The notes below the pieces were generated by a model. That model was given only the letters and a program-made list of their open reading frames with translations. It searched no databases and was not told the origin of the DNA. Shown in pieces: positions 36,570 through 47,534 of a stretch of DNA of 64,000 nucleotides (within the stretch, counting starts at the first letter, position 1; each line of letters starts with the position of its first letter). This DNA comes from Aaosphaeria pasadenensis (lineage: Eukaryota > Ascomycota > Dothideomycetes > Pleosporales), in contig JAKLMB010000003.1 in assembly GCA_022813625.1 (NCBI GenBank), forward strand, positions 1,302,001-1,366,000. The letters are read 5' to 3'. Position numbers and translations under genes: made by a program.

Positions 36570-37700
36570 GCACTCGGAAGTAAACGTATTGACAGAAGGT
36601 ATGATATGTTGGGTTGGCCATGTATCTTCCATACCCGAACAGCTGTTTCACGATACAAATGAACAGATACGGTGTAGTTACCTGTCCACAAACGTCTCCA
36701 AATGTACAGTCATAGACATGAATTGGTAGCAGAATCAACCCACTCTCCGTAGCACAGATGTAGATACATACCTCCCCACCCGACCCTACCCTACCTACAA
36801 ACAATCGTACGACTATTCCGTACATGTATGTACATATATGTACAAATATGGAACTCGAGGTCAAGAAGTCGGAAGCAGATGACCTGGATTTTGAACTGGC
36901 CGACTGATAGTTTCACGAATCGACACTGCCATCTGAATTAACTTCACTGTATTTTCCAACGAGTACAGAGTACTCCGTAGTTGAACAGTCTACAAGCTCT
37001 GCGAATGTACGGAGTACACACTGTCGTGGGCATAAGAAACTTGAAGGCAGGTAACTCGACATGTCACTCTGTTCATACCTTGGAACACACAGTCGTACAT
37101 ACAGTGACACAAGGACAGGTACTCCGTCCAGATACGTACATGTACATACCCAGGCACCCAACTATACCTAAATTCCATGTACATGTACATACAAACACAC
37201 ACATATGTAGACGGAGCATGAGCTCGACAAGTCAGAAGCAGGTAACTTGAATATTAGACTAGTCGCCTGCTGGCTTTACGTATCGATGCTTCTGTTCCCG
37301 AACTTCTGTTTCACGTATCGATACTTCCATACCCGAACAGCGGTTTCACGGTATCGTTTAACGGGTAGGTAGTTGAACAATCTTAAAGCTCTACAAATGT
37401 ACAGAGTACACACTGTCGTGGGCATAAGGATACTAGAAGGTGGGTAACCTGACATACTTACCCCGTACCTACCCTTTCTTTGTTCATACAGTGCTACGTA
37501 CAGTGACACAAGTACCGGTACTCCGTACTTTGTACTCCATGACGAATACGTACAAGAACGGGTACAGGTACATACCTCCCCACCCGACCATACCCACGAA
37601 CCAATGTACATCTACATGTAGTTACATACATGCACAAGTACGTAGCATGAGCACGAGAACTCGGAAGCATGTGACTTGGAACCAGGACTGTGTTTCTATT
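36570..37700. repeat. degenerate tandem array of about 365-430-bp units
   Basis: Landmarks recur in the same order. TCGGAAGC-type (TCAGAAGC in one copy) starts near 36573, 36868, 37231 and 37660. TACATACCTCCCCACCCGAC occurs at 36765 and 37569, with a diverged copy at 37143. GTTTCACG(A/T)AT-like occurs near 36645, 36911, 37310 and 37345. TGT-ACGGAGTAC-ACACTGTCGTGGGC at 37006 matches 37398 with one change, 392 bp apart. CAGTGACACAAG occurs at 37102 and 37501. Units are rich in GTACATGTAC-type palindromes and hold several TACGGAGTA copies. No open frame is shared between units, so it is a non-coding satellite-like array or the relic of a duplicated element. Confidence 0.7.
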
Positions 37701-39486
37701 TATGGAGTCTTGAGACGATCCACACACCGTGTACACGATCACCATGCCCCTGGAGGGTACCCGCGGCTAGGGAAAGAGCGATAACCTCAATCGTGTGGAT
37801 GTGTGCTCCGTACGTACATACGGCGCGCATGGACATGTGCATCACGGGATGAAGGGAAGGGGGGTGGTACAATAGGACATGAGTTACCCATACCTACCTG
37901 GTAGGTACCGAATATAGCATTGAGAGGATTGAAATGAGGTCCAGGCTCGGTCGCCTGACGGAGATTTTATGACCTTGGGCCTCATTTCGTGGGTTGTAAT
38001 TTGGTGGTGATTTGTTGACGTTGATGTTCATGCGTTGCGTCGGGCGGACGAATGAGGTTGGGAGGATGGATGGTCATGTGGTAGCGGGTTCATGGTATCA
38101 CATTTCACGATAACGCGTCGTGATTTGCCTGGGGGTACGTACCCCGTGTACATGATTCCATCGTGGGATTCATGTGTCTGTTCCAATAGCATAGAGGGGC
38201 GTAGTGTGGAGAACGAGATGTGAGGCTGTCGGGCGCATCGTGGTGACAAGAAGTGGTGGTGCATTTGATTATCGATTGGGCAGGCGATGTCACTTTTAGC
38301 TTCTACCATGCACAGTCGTTATCCATCAGAAAACGATAAACGCCCCAATCGCGACATCGAGGCGAGAAAACGATATGGGATGAATGGGTTTTGCGGGACC
38401 GCACACGGCACAGGAAGCGGCAGTGACATTTACATCACAAGAGCGAAGAGCCGACGGCACGAGGTAGTCGGCGACAAACGGCTTTCGCGCGTAAGTCGAG
38501 ATATTGTTAAGGCTGCGAATGATAATTACGCAGAATCAGATACGCGCTGGAGGCGTCGTTGAGAGTCCTAATGAGGTTCCGCATTCAGGTAGTCGGCAAG
38601 TTGCGGTGTAGACATTTTCCCTCCCAACAATGCGCTAAGTGTGACGAGCCTTCAAATGTGCTCCTTTAGCCTCACTTCTGAAAATCAGTACAGTTAGTAG
38701 TGCACCATCACGATAATACTTTCACAGAGACTGTCACACTAATCAAGCAAGAGGATGAGAAGATGGTCCAAGGTTGTGTAAGAGAATAAATATATTGAGA
38801 ATCAATGTGACGGGTATCAAATGCAGTAAGGCGTGTCAAGCCACTCGAGCCATGCGGCGCTGAAAAGAATATGCAACACCGTCCTCTTCCCCGTTTCCCC
38901 CTCCCTTCCTCCCTGTTATGTTTCCGTCCGTGATCGGAGGTGGGGTATCATAAGATGAAAGCCAAGTCCCGAAACGCCTTGTTGAAATGCAAATCCCATC
39001 ACATCCCACGTCCAATGTCAGAGAGCAACTTCATGCTCTGTACCCTTGCTCTTGCTCGAAGGATCAGCCAGTGACTGGACCCCTCTTGATGATACTTGAT
39101 CATCGGTGGAAGCCAGGCCGGTCCCGCGAGGACCAGTCCAGACAGTGACGACTTTGCGACGACTGTCTTGAAGGCTTATGTGATGGTGTCAGTCACGTGG
39201 CACCTGATGAGGCGCCATCATGATGACTGTGTATATATTTGGGCTATGCTTGTGCCAAGAAGGTCGACAGGCATGCTCCTTTGATTGCGCGTCTGACTCT
39301 TTTATGCTTGTGAGCAGAGAGTCTGACACGACTGTGTGTGCGTGACTAATCCTTGGTGTAAGGTAGGAGCCACGTGAGAGGCCGCGGTACTGGATCGGTA
39401 ATGGGCGCCTCTCATTGGTTGTGGTAGTGGTGGATGGTGATTGGTGGAACATGATCAGCTGAAGTAATCATGGAGTATTTGTTGCC
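37701..39486. other. gene-free DNA downstream of the small gene
   Basis: No gene is supportable. It contains an imperfect palindrome TACCTACC-T-GGTAGGTA (37891-37907) and two CACGTG cores (39194-39199, 39373-39378). The last several hundred bases are probably the 3' flank of the small minus-strand gene at 39487-39942. Confidence 0.45.
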
Positions 39487-39942
39487 TCATTCGGCGATCT
39501 CGACGCTCTCAGCGATGGGAGTCATAGGCTTGGAAGAGCGACGAGTCTTGCGACCGCTGCTGCGGCGGCGCTGTTGCTTCTGCTGTTGCTTCTTCTCGGT
39601 GGCGTAGATGGGAGGGAGAAGAGGGAAAGCTTGAGCCATGGGAGGCTGTCGTGGCGGTGCAGGTGCAGACTCGAGGAATGGAGTGCAGTCCTCGTCGTCG
39701 AAGTCACCAAAGAGATCGGCATCGCTGATGAAGGAGCTTGGGGTGCTTCGGAATCCTAGAGAGTTGCCAGTGGGCCAGGAAGGGAAAGCACATGTGGAGC
39801 TTCGGCTTGGAGAGGAGGAGAATGATGATGATGAGTCGGTGGAGGAGATGCTGCAGATGGAACCGGATGGGGAAGCCATGGCGCCGATGGTGATTGGTAT
39901 CGACTTGGATGGCGAAGAGCTTGGAGTTGTTTCAAAGTGCAT
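39487..39942 (-). CDS. small conserved-looking hypothetical protein with SFISDADLF motif
   Basis: A single exon of 151 residues, ATG at 39942. The N-terminal half is Ser/Thr/Pro-rich and probably disordered. The middle holds SSFISDADLFGDFDDEDCTPFLE, a hydrophobic-plus-acidic short linear motif, and then PPRQPPMAQAFPLLPPI. The C-terminal part is strongly basic (KKQQQKQQRRRSSGRKTRRSSKPM) and ends SKPMTPIAESVEIAE. From memory, small ascomycete proteins of unknown function share a (S/Y)ISDxDLF core, a basic stretch and an M(S/T)PIxE tail, so I judge this a real gene. No domain or function is known to me; a nuclear regulatory role is only a guess from its basic/acidic linear motifs. A downstream Met (residue 22) is an alternative start. 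It is isolated: the nearest genes are more than 7 kb away on either side. Confidence 0.65.
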   Translation of the reverse strand: MHFETTPSSSPSKSIPITIGAMASPSGSICSISSTDSSSSFSSSPSRSSTCAFPSWPTGNSLGFRSTPSSFISDADLFGDFDDEDCTPFLESAPAPPRQPPMAQAFPLLPPIYATEKKQQQKQQRRRSSGRKTRRSSKPMTPIAESVEIAE

Positions 39943-42900
39943 GTTGACTTTGTGTTTGTGTGTTTTGTGTGTGTAAGTTGGTTGATGGTTGATGGGAACG
40001 CGACGTGTGGGGACGCGGAAGGGAGAATGTTATTATGTAGATTTGGAAATGCTCGATTCGGCGCCGGTCGGCGGAAAATATCGTGCAAATGGGAAAAAAG
40101 CGCGTCCACGGACCCGGAGACTAGGGGCGGTTGTAGTAGGTGGAGGGCGAGGTGGAGGGCTAGTGGGAGAGTTGGTGGTAATAATCGAAGAGTAACTGGG
40201 CCGAAGGGGACTATGATGGGGTGGCACCTCGGCTGGTTTCCGATGATGGAGGAACGTCGGGCTGAAGGGCGACTGTTGGAGTAGGTAGGCAGTAGGCTAG
40301 ACGACAAAAGCGGCAACAGAAGCGTGTCACTGCGGAACCAGAATTCCAGGGAGAGGTTTTCAGGGTTCTTCCGGGTGGGGTTCCTTTACTGTAGTTTTCC
40401 CGGTAGCGTAACAACTAGGTATTTCTAGTTCCGTTCGGTGGTTGAAATGGTAACTATGGTAGAAGAAGAATCGGAATCCTGGTGGAGTAGAAAGATTCTT
40501 GAGTTGGGATGTGGAGGAGCAGTAACGGTAGTAGTTAAAGTATGTGTGTCTGGGTGGCAGTGGTGCAAGGAATCAGGAGGTCGTGTCTCTTGATAAATGG
40601 TCCTGCTGAGTCTGGGTTGCTTGGTTGTGTGATGTGTCGAAGTTCTGGCCAGATGACAGATTCTGGACAAAGATATGGATCGTAGGGGATGGATGATTTA
40701 TGAATATCTCTCACAAGATAGAAGAGAAGGGCGAGACAACTCGGGCGTGGGATGGCAACCTGTCGTTATTATAGTTTCGCCCGTGGGCGCAATAATGATA
40801 ATACAACAAACAGGGTAGGGTGTGAGAGCTCCTCCTCCGGAATTTGTTGTTATTGACCATCCATGAAACAGATTTGCTTCTTCAAACCCCGTATGGACAT
40901 GTATGCCTAATTCACCGCCTCTCAAGTCTCGCCTGGCGGACTCTTTCTACTGGCGTACGGGCCACCGCTCTTTCGCTCTGTTTGCTCTTTGGACAGGGAT
41001 TCGCACACCTTTTGCCCTTGACCAGGCTTGCCCCCCCGGCACATCTTCTACACATTTCCGCTTCCCCAGCGCCTTACCGTCTTACCGCTCTTCCTGACTC
41101 TCACTGACTCTTGCTTTTCATCCCACCATCCACCATCCACCATCCACGATTCCCCCCATCCGGTTCCATCCCATGTCAATCCCAGGCTATCACCCCGAGA
41201 GAGAGTAATGTAGACATGATGACTCGTCTGCCTCGTCGTGACGCGGAGCATCAATCACCGCCGCGACCATTTCCATCCTTCCTTCTTCCATCTATGCGGG
41301 TATGCGCTGTAGCATCTTCAACACGTATCCATCCGAACATGTGTATGTTGAGATGCGAGAGACCGATACATAACATTTTCCACTGCCAGCACATCCCACA
41401 CACACGTCTTTCATCATTCATCTCATCAAAAAAAGCACACCCAAAACAGGTATTGTGACTACGCCCACGTTACCTCCCATTACCACCCCCCACGAGAGTG
41501 ACATTCACAGATTCGCAGTGCCGGGTTCTCGCCCCGCCCACGCGCACACCTCTTCCATTTGCCCAATTTGCTTTCTTAAGTCAGCTTAGTGCGGAGATCA
41601 TCTTTTTGGGGGTAGGGGGGGGGGCAAGGCTTCCCTATCCCGCGTAATTGAGCCGACACTCTGTTTGCTTTGCCCCGTGTGTGTGATTCCTAAAAAGGGC
41701 TCCAGGAGGCGCCTCCCCGGCTTACGGTCCTACATCCGTAGGCCCTCCCTGTCTGGTTATCTGGCCAGGCAAGATGGGTGGCTAACCAAGTGCTGCCCAA
41801 TCCAAATCGATGAATTCCGACAGTCCGCGACAGTAACAATAAATCATGACTCTTTCTTGATTATTCCGCCTGCGAATGGCTGCTGCCACTTTTAGGCTGC
41901 GCTGCCATGATTTCACGACCTCATTAATGATGGCGACGACGGCGGCGTTTGACGACGGCGATGGCGACGGCCACAGCGATGGTAGTGGTGGTGATGGCGA
42001 CAAGCGTCAGCGAGTCATCATCTTCAAGTTGGCAGGATGACGACTCGACATGGCAAGCAGCTGACACCGAGTTCGTCTTGTGTACCATACCATCTGTCCT
42101 CGCTGTGGCATCCGATGAGCTCTCCTGTGCTCTACGTAGGCAACATGTGAAGGGGGCACAGGTCACCAGGGGTCCGACCGTCGCGCAACGAAACCCCAAC
42201 TCCTATGCTGATACCGCGGTGAATCCGTGACCGAACACTTCTCTGGTGCCGCTGAGACTAAACTTTGCATCACCGCAACGCACTTCACTTCTACCGCCGC
42301 TTCTTGCTGTTTTATCAATGTTTAACCGACGGCCGGTAGAAATTCATCATTCCTGGGGTAACGCTAATCCCCATCCATCTAAAGTACCATTACCTTACCC
42401 CGATGCTTTCACACGTGTGAATTTGCGACCACCGGGTGCTATGAGAGCTGCCTCGAGACGAAATCATTCTTCCGAAGGGTCTTAACGGTCCACCATCCTA
42501 CGCTAGTTTCCGCAAAGATATCTAGTCTCCGCGAGCTATTCGCAATAGTCACTCTCTCCAGCGAGAGTGTTCTTCCGCACATTATTCCTTTCCACCGTCC
42601 GCGTCCGAGGTTCTTCAAGAATGTAGAAAACAAAACCTCGGGCGTCCGCACTTGTGTCCGGCCTGAGGGCAAAAGGGAGGAGCACACCCTCACCATCGTG
42701 CCCTCTCCCTCCGTGCATTCCGTAGGCCAAAACCAGCCTTACCTGCCCCATGTTCCGTACGTGCCCCCCTCAAAAACAATAAGCCATTATTTGGGGTACA
42801 ATTGGCAGTCCTAGATCCGTTTCCTACAGGGCTGAGCAGGGCCATGTACAGTACAGTAATGTCCGGGTAATCCGAGGTGCACCCTTGCGCAGTGTGCAGT

Positions 42901-45900
42901 CAGCACATCCGCTCACCTGCAGCGGCAACCGCTGCGAGATGTGTATTTCGGGCGATACGGGGAGCAGCAAGCATACATGGCATATTGCGCCCACTCAGCC
43001 TCATATTCTGACTCAATATTTGACAGACTTACTCTTATTATTGTTTTCCCCAGGTGTTCAATTCCATCCTCCACATCTCCTTCTTTTGCCAGATGCCACA
43101 ATCCGGGGTTAGAAGATGTCTGAGAATAGCCTTCAGTGCATGCAGGGGCTGCTACGGCGCTCAAGCCTCGAAACGACGACCGAGTCGGAATTAACTTCCA
43201 CTTTGCAGAACCTTAATAGTCATGATCCAGGTTTGGAAGGGAGAGCGCACGCAATAATGGTTACTCCTTTTTGTTTCGCACCGCAGAATTAAACTTCCAC
43301 AGAATGAATCGCAAGCTTCCCCGACCTTCTAGGCTTCCAGGCCTCCTGTTCCATGATCATAGTTTTGGTTTATTAGTCGCCTCCGGTTTGAATTCATCCT
43401 CTTCCCCAGCCGAAAGCTATGATCCACGCGAGCGCATGGAGCAAGAGTGGCGATCCCAGGGTTAGCCAAAACAGCCTGTTACTGTACCCCAGACTTTTCT
43501 TCCACGATGGAGATCCGGTACCGCACTAGAACACCCTAAGAAACATTTATTTGAGTAATTCTCTCCTGTGCCCTTCCGATGGCCCAAAAAGTTTACCCAT
43601 CGACGGGGAAGCTTCGCTCTGCGAGTAAGTAGAACCAAAGATTCTTCCAACCGGTGGGAAAGTCGCCCTCACGGCCTTCATCCGCTTGGTACAGTATCGC
43701 GCTAGAAGGCGACGGCCTCGAACGCCACCACGCGTTTCCCAGAGGTCTCTTCCGTACCGTGGTTTTGACAGCTTTTCACACATGGCTGCACTGACTCTGT
43801 CAGTTCGACTTCGGCCACGTTGCCGCAGGAGTAGCGGAATTCTGTTCGCGCCCTTTCCACAAATCGGGATTCATATCGAGAGCAGCGTTTGGAAACGATG
43901 ACGATTGCCACGCTCTGCCACGCTCTGACATCGCCGTCCAAGAGCCATGGAACAACGATGCGGGAGTTGAAAACATCAGTATTCCAGAATCATTTCTTCA
44001 AGAGCAGCGACCAGCAATTAAACGGAGTACTCCCGATGCGTGACAGTAGCCGACAGCACAGATCTGGTCTTGGCAAATAATTGGAGAGGGTTCGTAATGG
44101 GAAAGTGGCTCTCACTGCCTAATCGGGTAATGCTACCCTCCTGGAATACTCCGTATTGGCGAATGGTGGCTCCGTATCGAGAGAGGAAAAACCTTCTTGA
44201 GCATAATACTGTGTACGAAGTGCTCATCCTAACAGTCGGAACCACCCTCCGTTAGCCAAATATCTCCATAATTACCTCGTATGCGATGCCAGACTCCAGT
44301 TAACCGCCTCCAGAAAAGGTAGGTAGATTTGGAATGTGGATGTCTGGTACGGATTCCTAGTACAATACGGATTCCTGGTGCGGATTCCCGCACAACACGT
44401 TTTTCCCTTCCTTACCTTACCCCAACCTGTCAAAAAGCGGCGCGTCTGTAGGGCCGGCTCTAGATGGTAGATTCTCCCACCACACGCAGTTAATACAAAT
44501 ACATAACCATCATCGAATAATAAGGGTCCAGAGACATGTGCTTGCCTTGCATTACGAAAGACTGTGTCAGTCAGTAGTGATGATGAAAGAACAGAACATC
44601 TAGATCACTCTGACAGGAATCCTATTCCCTTGAATAATGATGACCACACCTTTTCTTCCTAATCATATTGTCATTATTCCTTCACATGATTCCTTTTGGC
44701 AATTTGGCATTTTAGCAATTTCTGGCGTATTGGATGACTATCTCGCTCCTTGTCGCACATCATCCCGTCTAGACCAGAATGAACAATTTGTCTAGAATTT
44801 CTCGTGGGAAATCCGACCCGCGCAGTCCAATGTGGTGCTCCTCCCCGGCCCAATAGTGCGTGGGGTTCTACCGGCCTCTCTCTCCCTTCCCCCCGTCTTG
44901 CCTGTGCACAACACGCACGTACAGTAGGGACGCCCGCCCACACGCCTCACGGAGAAACTCTCGTCGATACCCGCGACGCCTACCTAACCCCTCCATCGAC
45001 ACTGACAGCCCCCCCCCCCCCCATTCATCTCGGTATAATTCCCTCCGCCCAAGAACACGAGAAAAGCAAAAACAGAATAGGAGATGGGCCAAAAGAAAAA
45101 TAAGGAAAGCAATGAAGATCCGATATTCTCGACCAGATCAGCAATGCATCCGCCCCGCTCTCCCATTCCTTTTGCCCTGCTTCCGACACTGTACTGTGAT
45201 GTGAGTGTGTTGCAAAGTCGTGCTGCAATAACGCAAGAATGCAACTCCGTTACTTCTGCTTCTCCTCTTTTCTCACGAAGGCACTGCGACACAAACAACC
45301 CGAAGCCCGGTGTGTGATTTGCCCAGCAGGCTCTCTTCGTTCGCGGGGTTGGTTTTGCTCATTTGCGCTGCTTTACATGTGAAGAAGGGACTGAGGTGTA
45401 GATCTTCTGCTGTGTCAGCCCGCCTCCTCCCATAGCTAAGCTGCCTACCCTTTAAAGTGACAGGACAAGGCCCCACGATCCCCGACGCACCGCACCCTAC
45501 TTCCAAATACCCATATGTGTGCAGATGTGCATGTGTAAGTTACGAAAAGGGAATTCGAACCACCCCACCGGACTCCGGCGGGAACCAGACGAAACGAAAC
45601 GAAACACCACACACAGAAAAACAAAAACAAAACAAAACAAAATATGACAAAGACACCATGCAAGGCGGGATGATTCTGACTACGATTTCACGGATGCGGC
45701 AGTGAGGATTTGGGATGACAGCTGATTAGATGAGTTATGCCATGCAGCCAGCCAACCAGCCAGCCAGCCCTACCAGACAGGCATCCCACCACATCCGTCT
45801 CATGCGAGGAATAAGGAGTGTCATTTTTAGGTTGCAGAGAGAGAGAGGGCTGGAAAGCCTCGTTGATGATAAATGATGGCCGCGATAAGCGTCAGCCTGC

Positions 45901-47534
45901 CTACCTGCCTGCCTTCAGAGGACACGAAAAGCAGGGCAGTGGAGCAACTACTGTGGACGAGTGGAGTAGAATCTTTGAGGCCGGCCCCGCGCGAAAAGCA
46001 AGCCTGTCAAACAGCAAACTTTGCCTGCGCATGCCGTTTTGGGAAACCCATGATAGTCTGGGAGTCATAAGTGAAGTAACATTGTGCGCGGAGTGATTGA
46101 TTGATTGATTGATTGATTGATAGGTAGGCTGCAGCTACTGCGATCTTCGCTCAGCGGCGAGCGGCGGTGAGGCACGAGATGTGCTGTCATCCAATCTCTC
46201 TCTTGCCCTCCTTGCCCTCCTCATGGACTCATGCAAGAATAGTTGCGAGACAGCGGAGTCTCCGCATGTCGTGTAACTACGTGAGCCATCGTTGGAGTCA
46301 TAACATATCCTGCAGTTGGTTGGTGTTAGGATGGACGATTGTCCGGTGCACGAGAACAGAGCGATCAGTTAGCTGCAATCGAAAAGCAAGTCAGAGATGG
46401 CAAAGCAAGCTGGGATTCTATCCAAATCCGAGACTTTGGCGCTCGCTGTTGCTTTTTGGGTAATGATAGTACATTCTCCGCACGCTGCACTGCACCGCAT
46501 CATTGCACCACATCGTCGGCCTCCGATCATGGTTAATAGGCACGCTGATTTTACCATATTCACGGTGCGGAGAGATACGATGAGGGGATGTGACAATGGC
46601 AAAGTTGGTGGCTTGTTGATGTTTCGTTTTTGGGGGAGTATCGGATGAAGGAGATACGGAATTGACCCCGCGTGGGTGACGATCAGGAGGGGGTGGGAGA
46701 ACAACAATTGTCGAACAGCGAGGTTTCAAAGTGGTGTTGGGCAGCACGGGGGGGATCATGTGTTTCCATTTCGTGTTGTCAGATGCTTTTGATCAGTGGT
46801 TACCTTCATCTATCTCCAGCGCATGACTATTTGGTAGAACGGTAATGGGGGATTTTCGATTCTCCATCCATATGACCATCCAGTCCATGTGAAGATGCAC
46901 GAAAGCCTCACGGGGTGTGTCTTCCGTATGTGAATGCCGAGGCTCCGAACCCACTCCACCCCACTCTCCACTTCACGATAGATCAACTACCTACGGCATC
47001 TACCGCCCAGCAACCAAGCTTTCAGCGAGTATAATGTGGGGAGGAGGAGGACATAGCATCGCCAAAAGAGACCCTGCATGAAGCAAGTAACATGCCCGAT
47101 ACCTCCCGAGGTCCACCTTACCCTCAAACATGTCCGCAATACAATAAACCCTCACCAAGACATGCGTCTCCGGTACGGTAGTATAATTGCCTCGGCCACC
47201 AAAGACCGTGGGCGCTGTTACCTCCTTCCCTTGGCTTGCCTGCAATCCCAAGAATTGTATACTAACCTGGGCACTATGCTGTCTGTATCGGACACTAAAG
47301 CACGTATTTCGTACATGAACTACCGGCGATCATTGTCGACATAGCCGGCCGGCCGTGCAAATGTATGTAGACTACCAACCTTAGCCGCGGATGACAGGAA
47401 AAGTCCGGATGCTCGCTCCGGTAGTAGATGGACGCTCGCTATTGTTTCTTGAAACTCACCTTTTGGAGAAATCCATGGTTGGGGCAGCTCCAAGTCTTGG
47501 AAACAGCTGCGCAAGTGAGATTGCATGGTGCAAG
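39943..47534. other. 7.6-kb gene desert
   Basis: I find no gene. Its beginning is the promoter of the small gene at 39487. Contents seen: a 14-base C run (45009-45022), a TTGA/GATT tetranucleotide run (46094-46120), CCAGC repeats (45749-45768), TACTCCGTA (44147-44155) and GAAAC/CAAAA runs (45590-45640). Many frames of 60-110 codons overlap on opposite strands with no recognisable domain. Confidence 0.5.
46094..46120. repeat. TGAT tetranucleotide microsatellite
   Basis: About six to seven consecutive TGAT units, seen directly in non-coding DNA. Confidence 0.85.
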
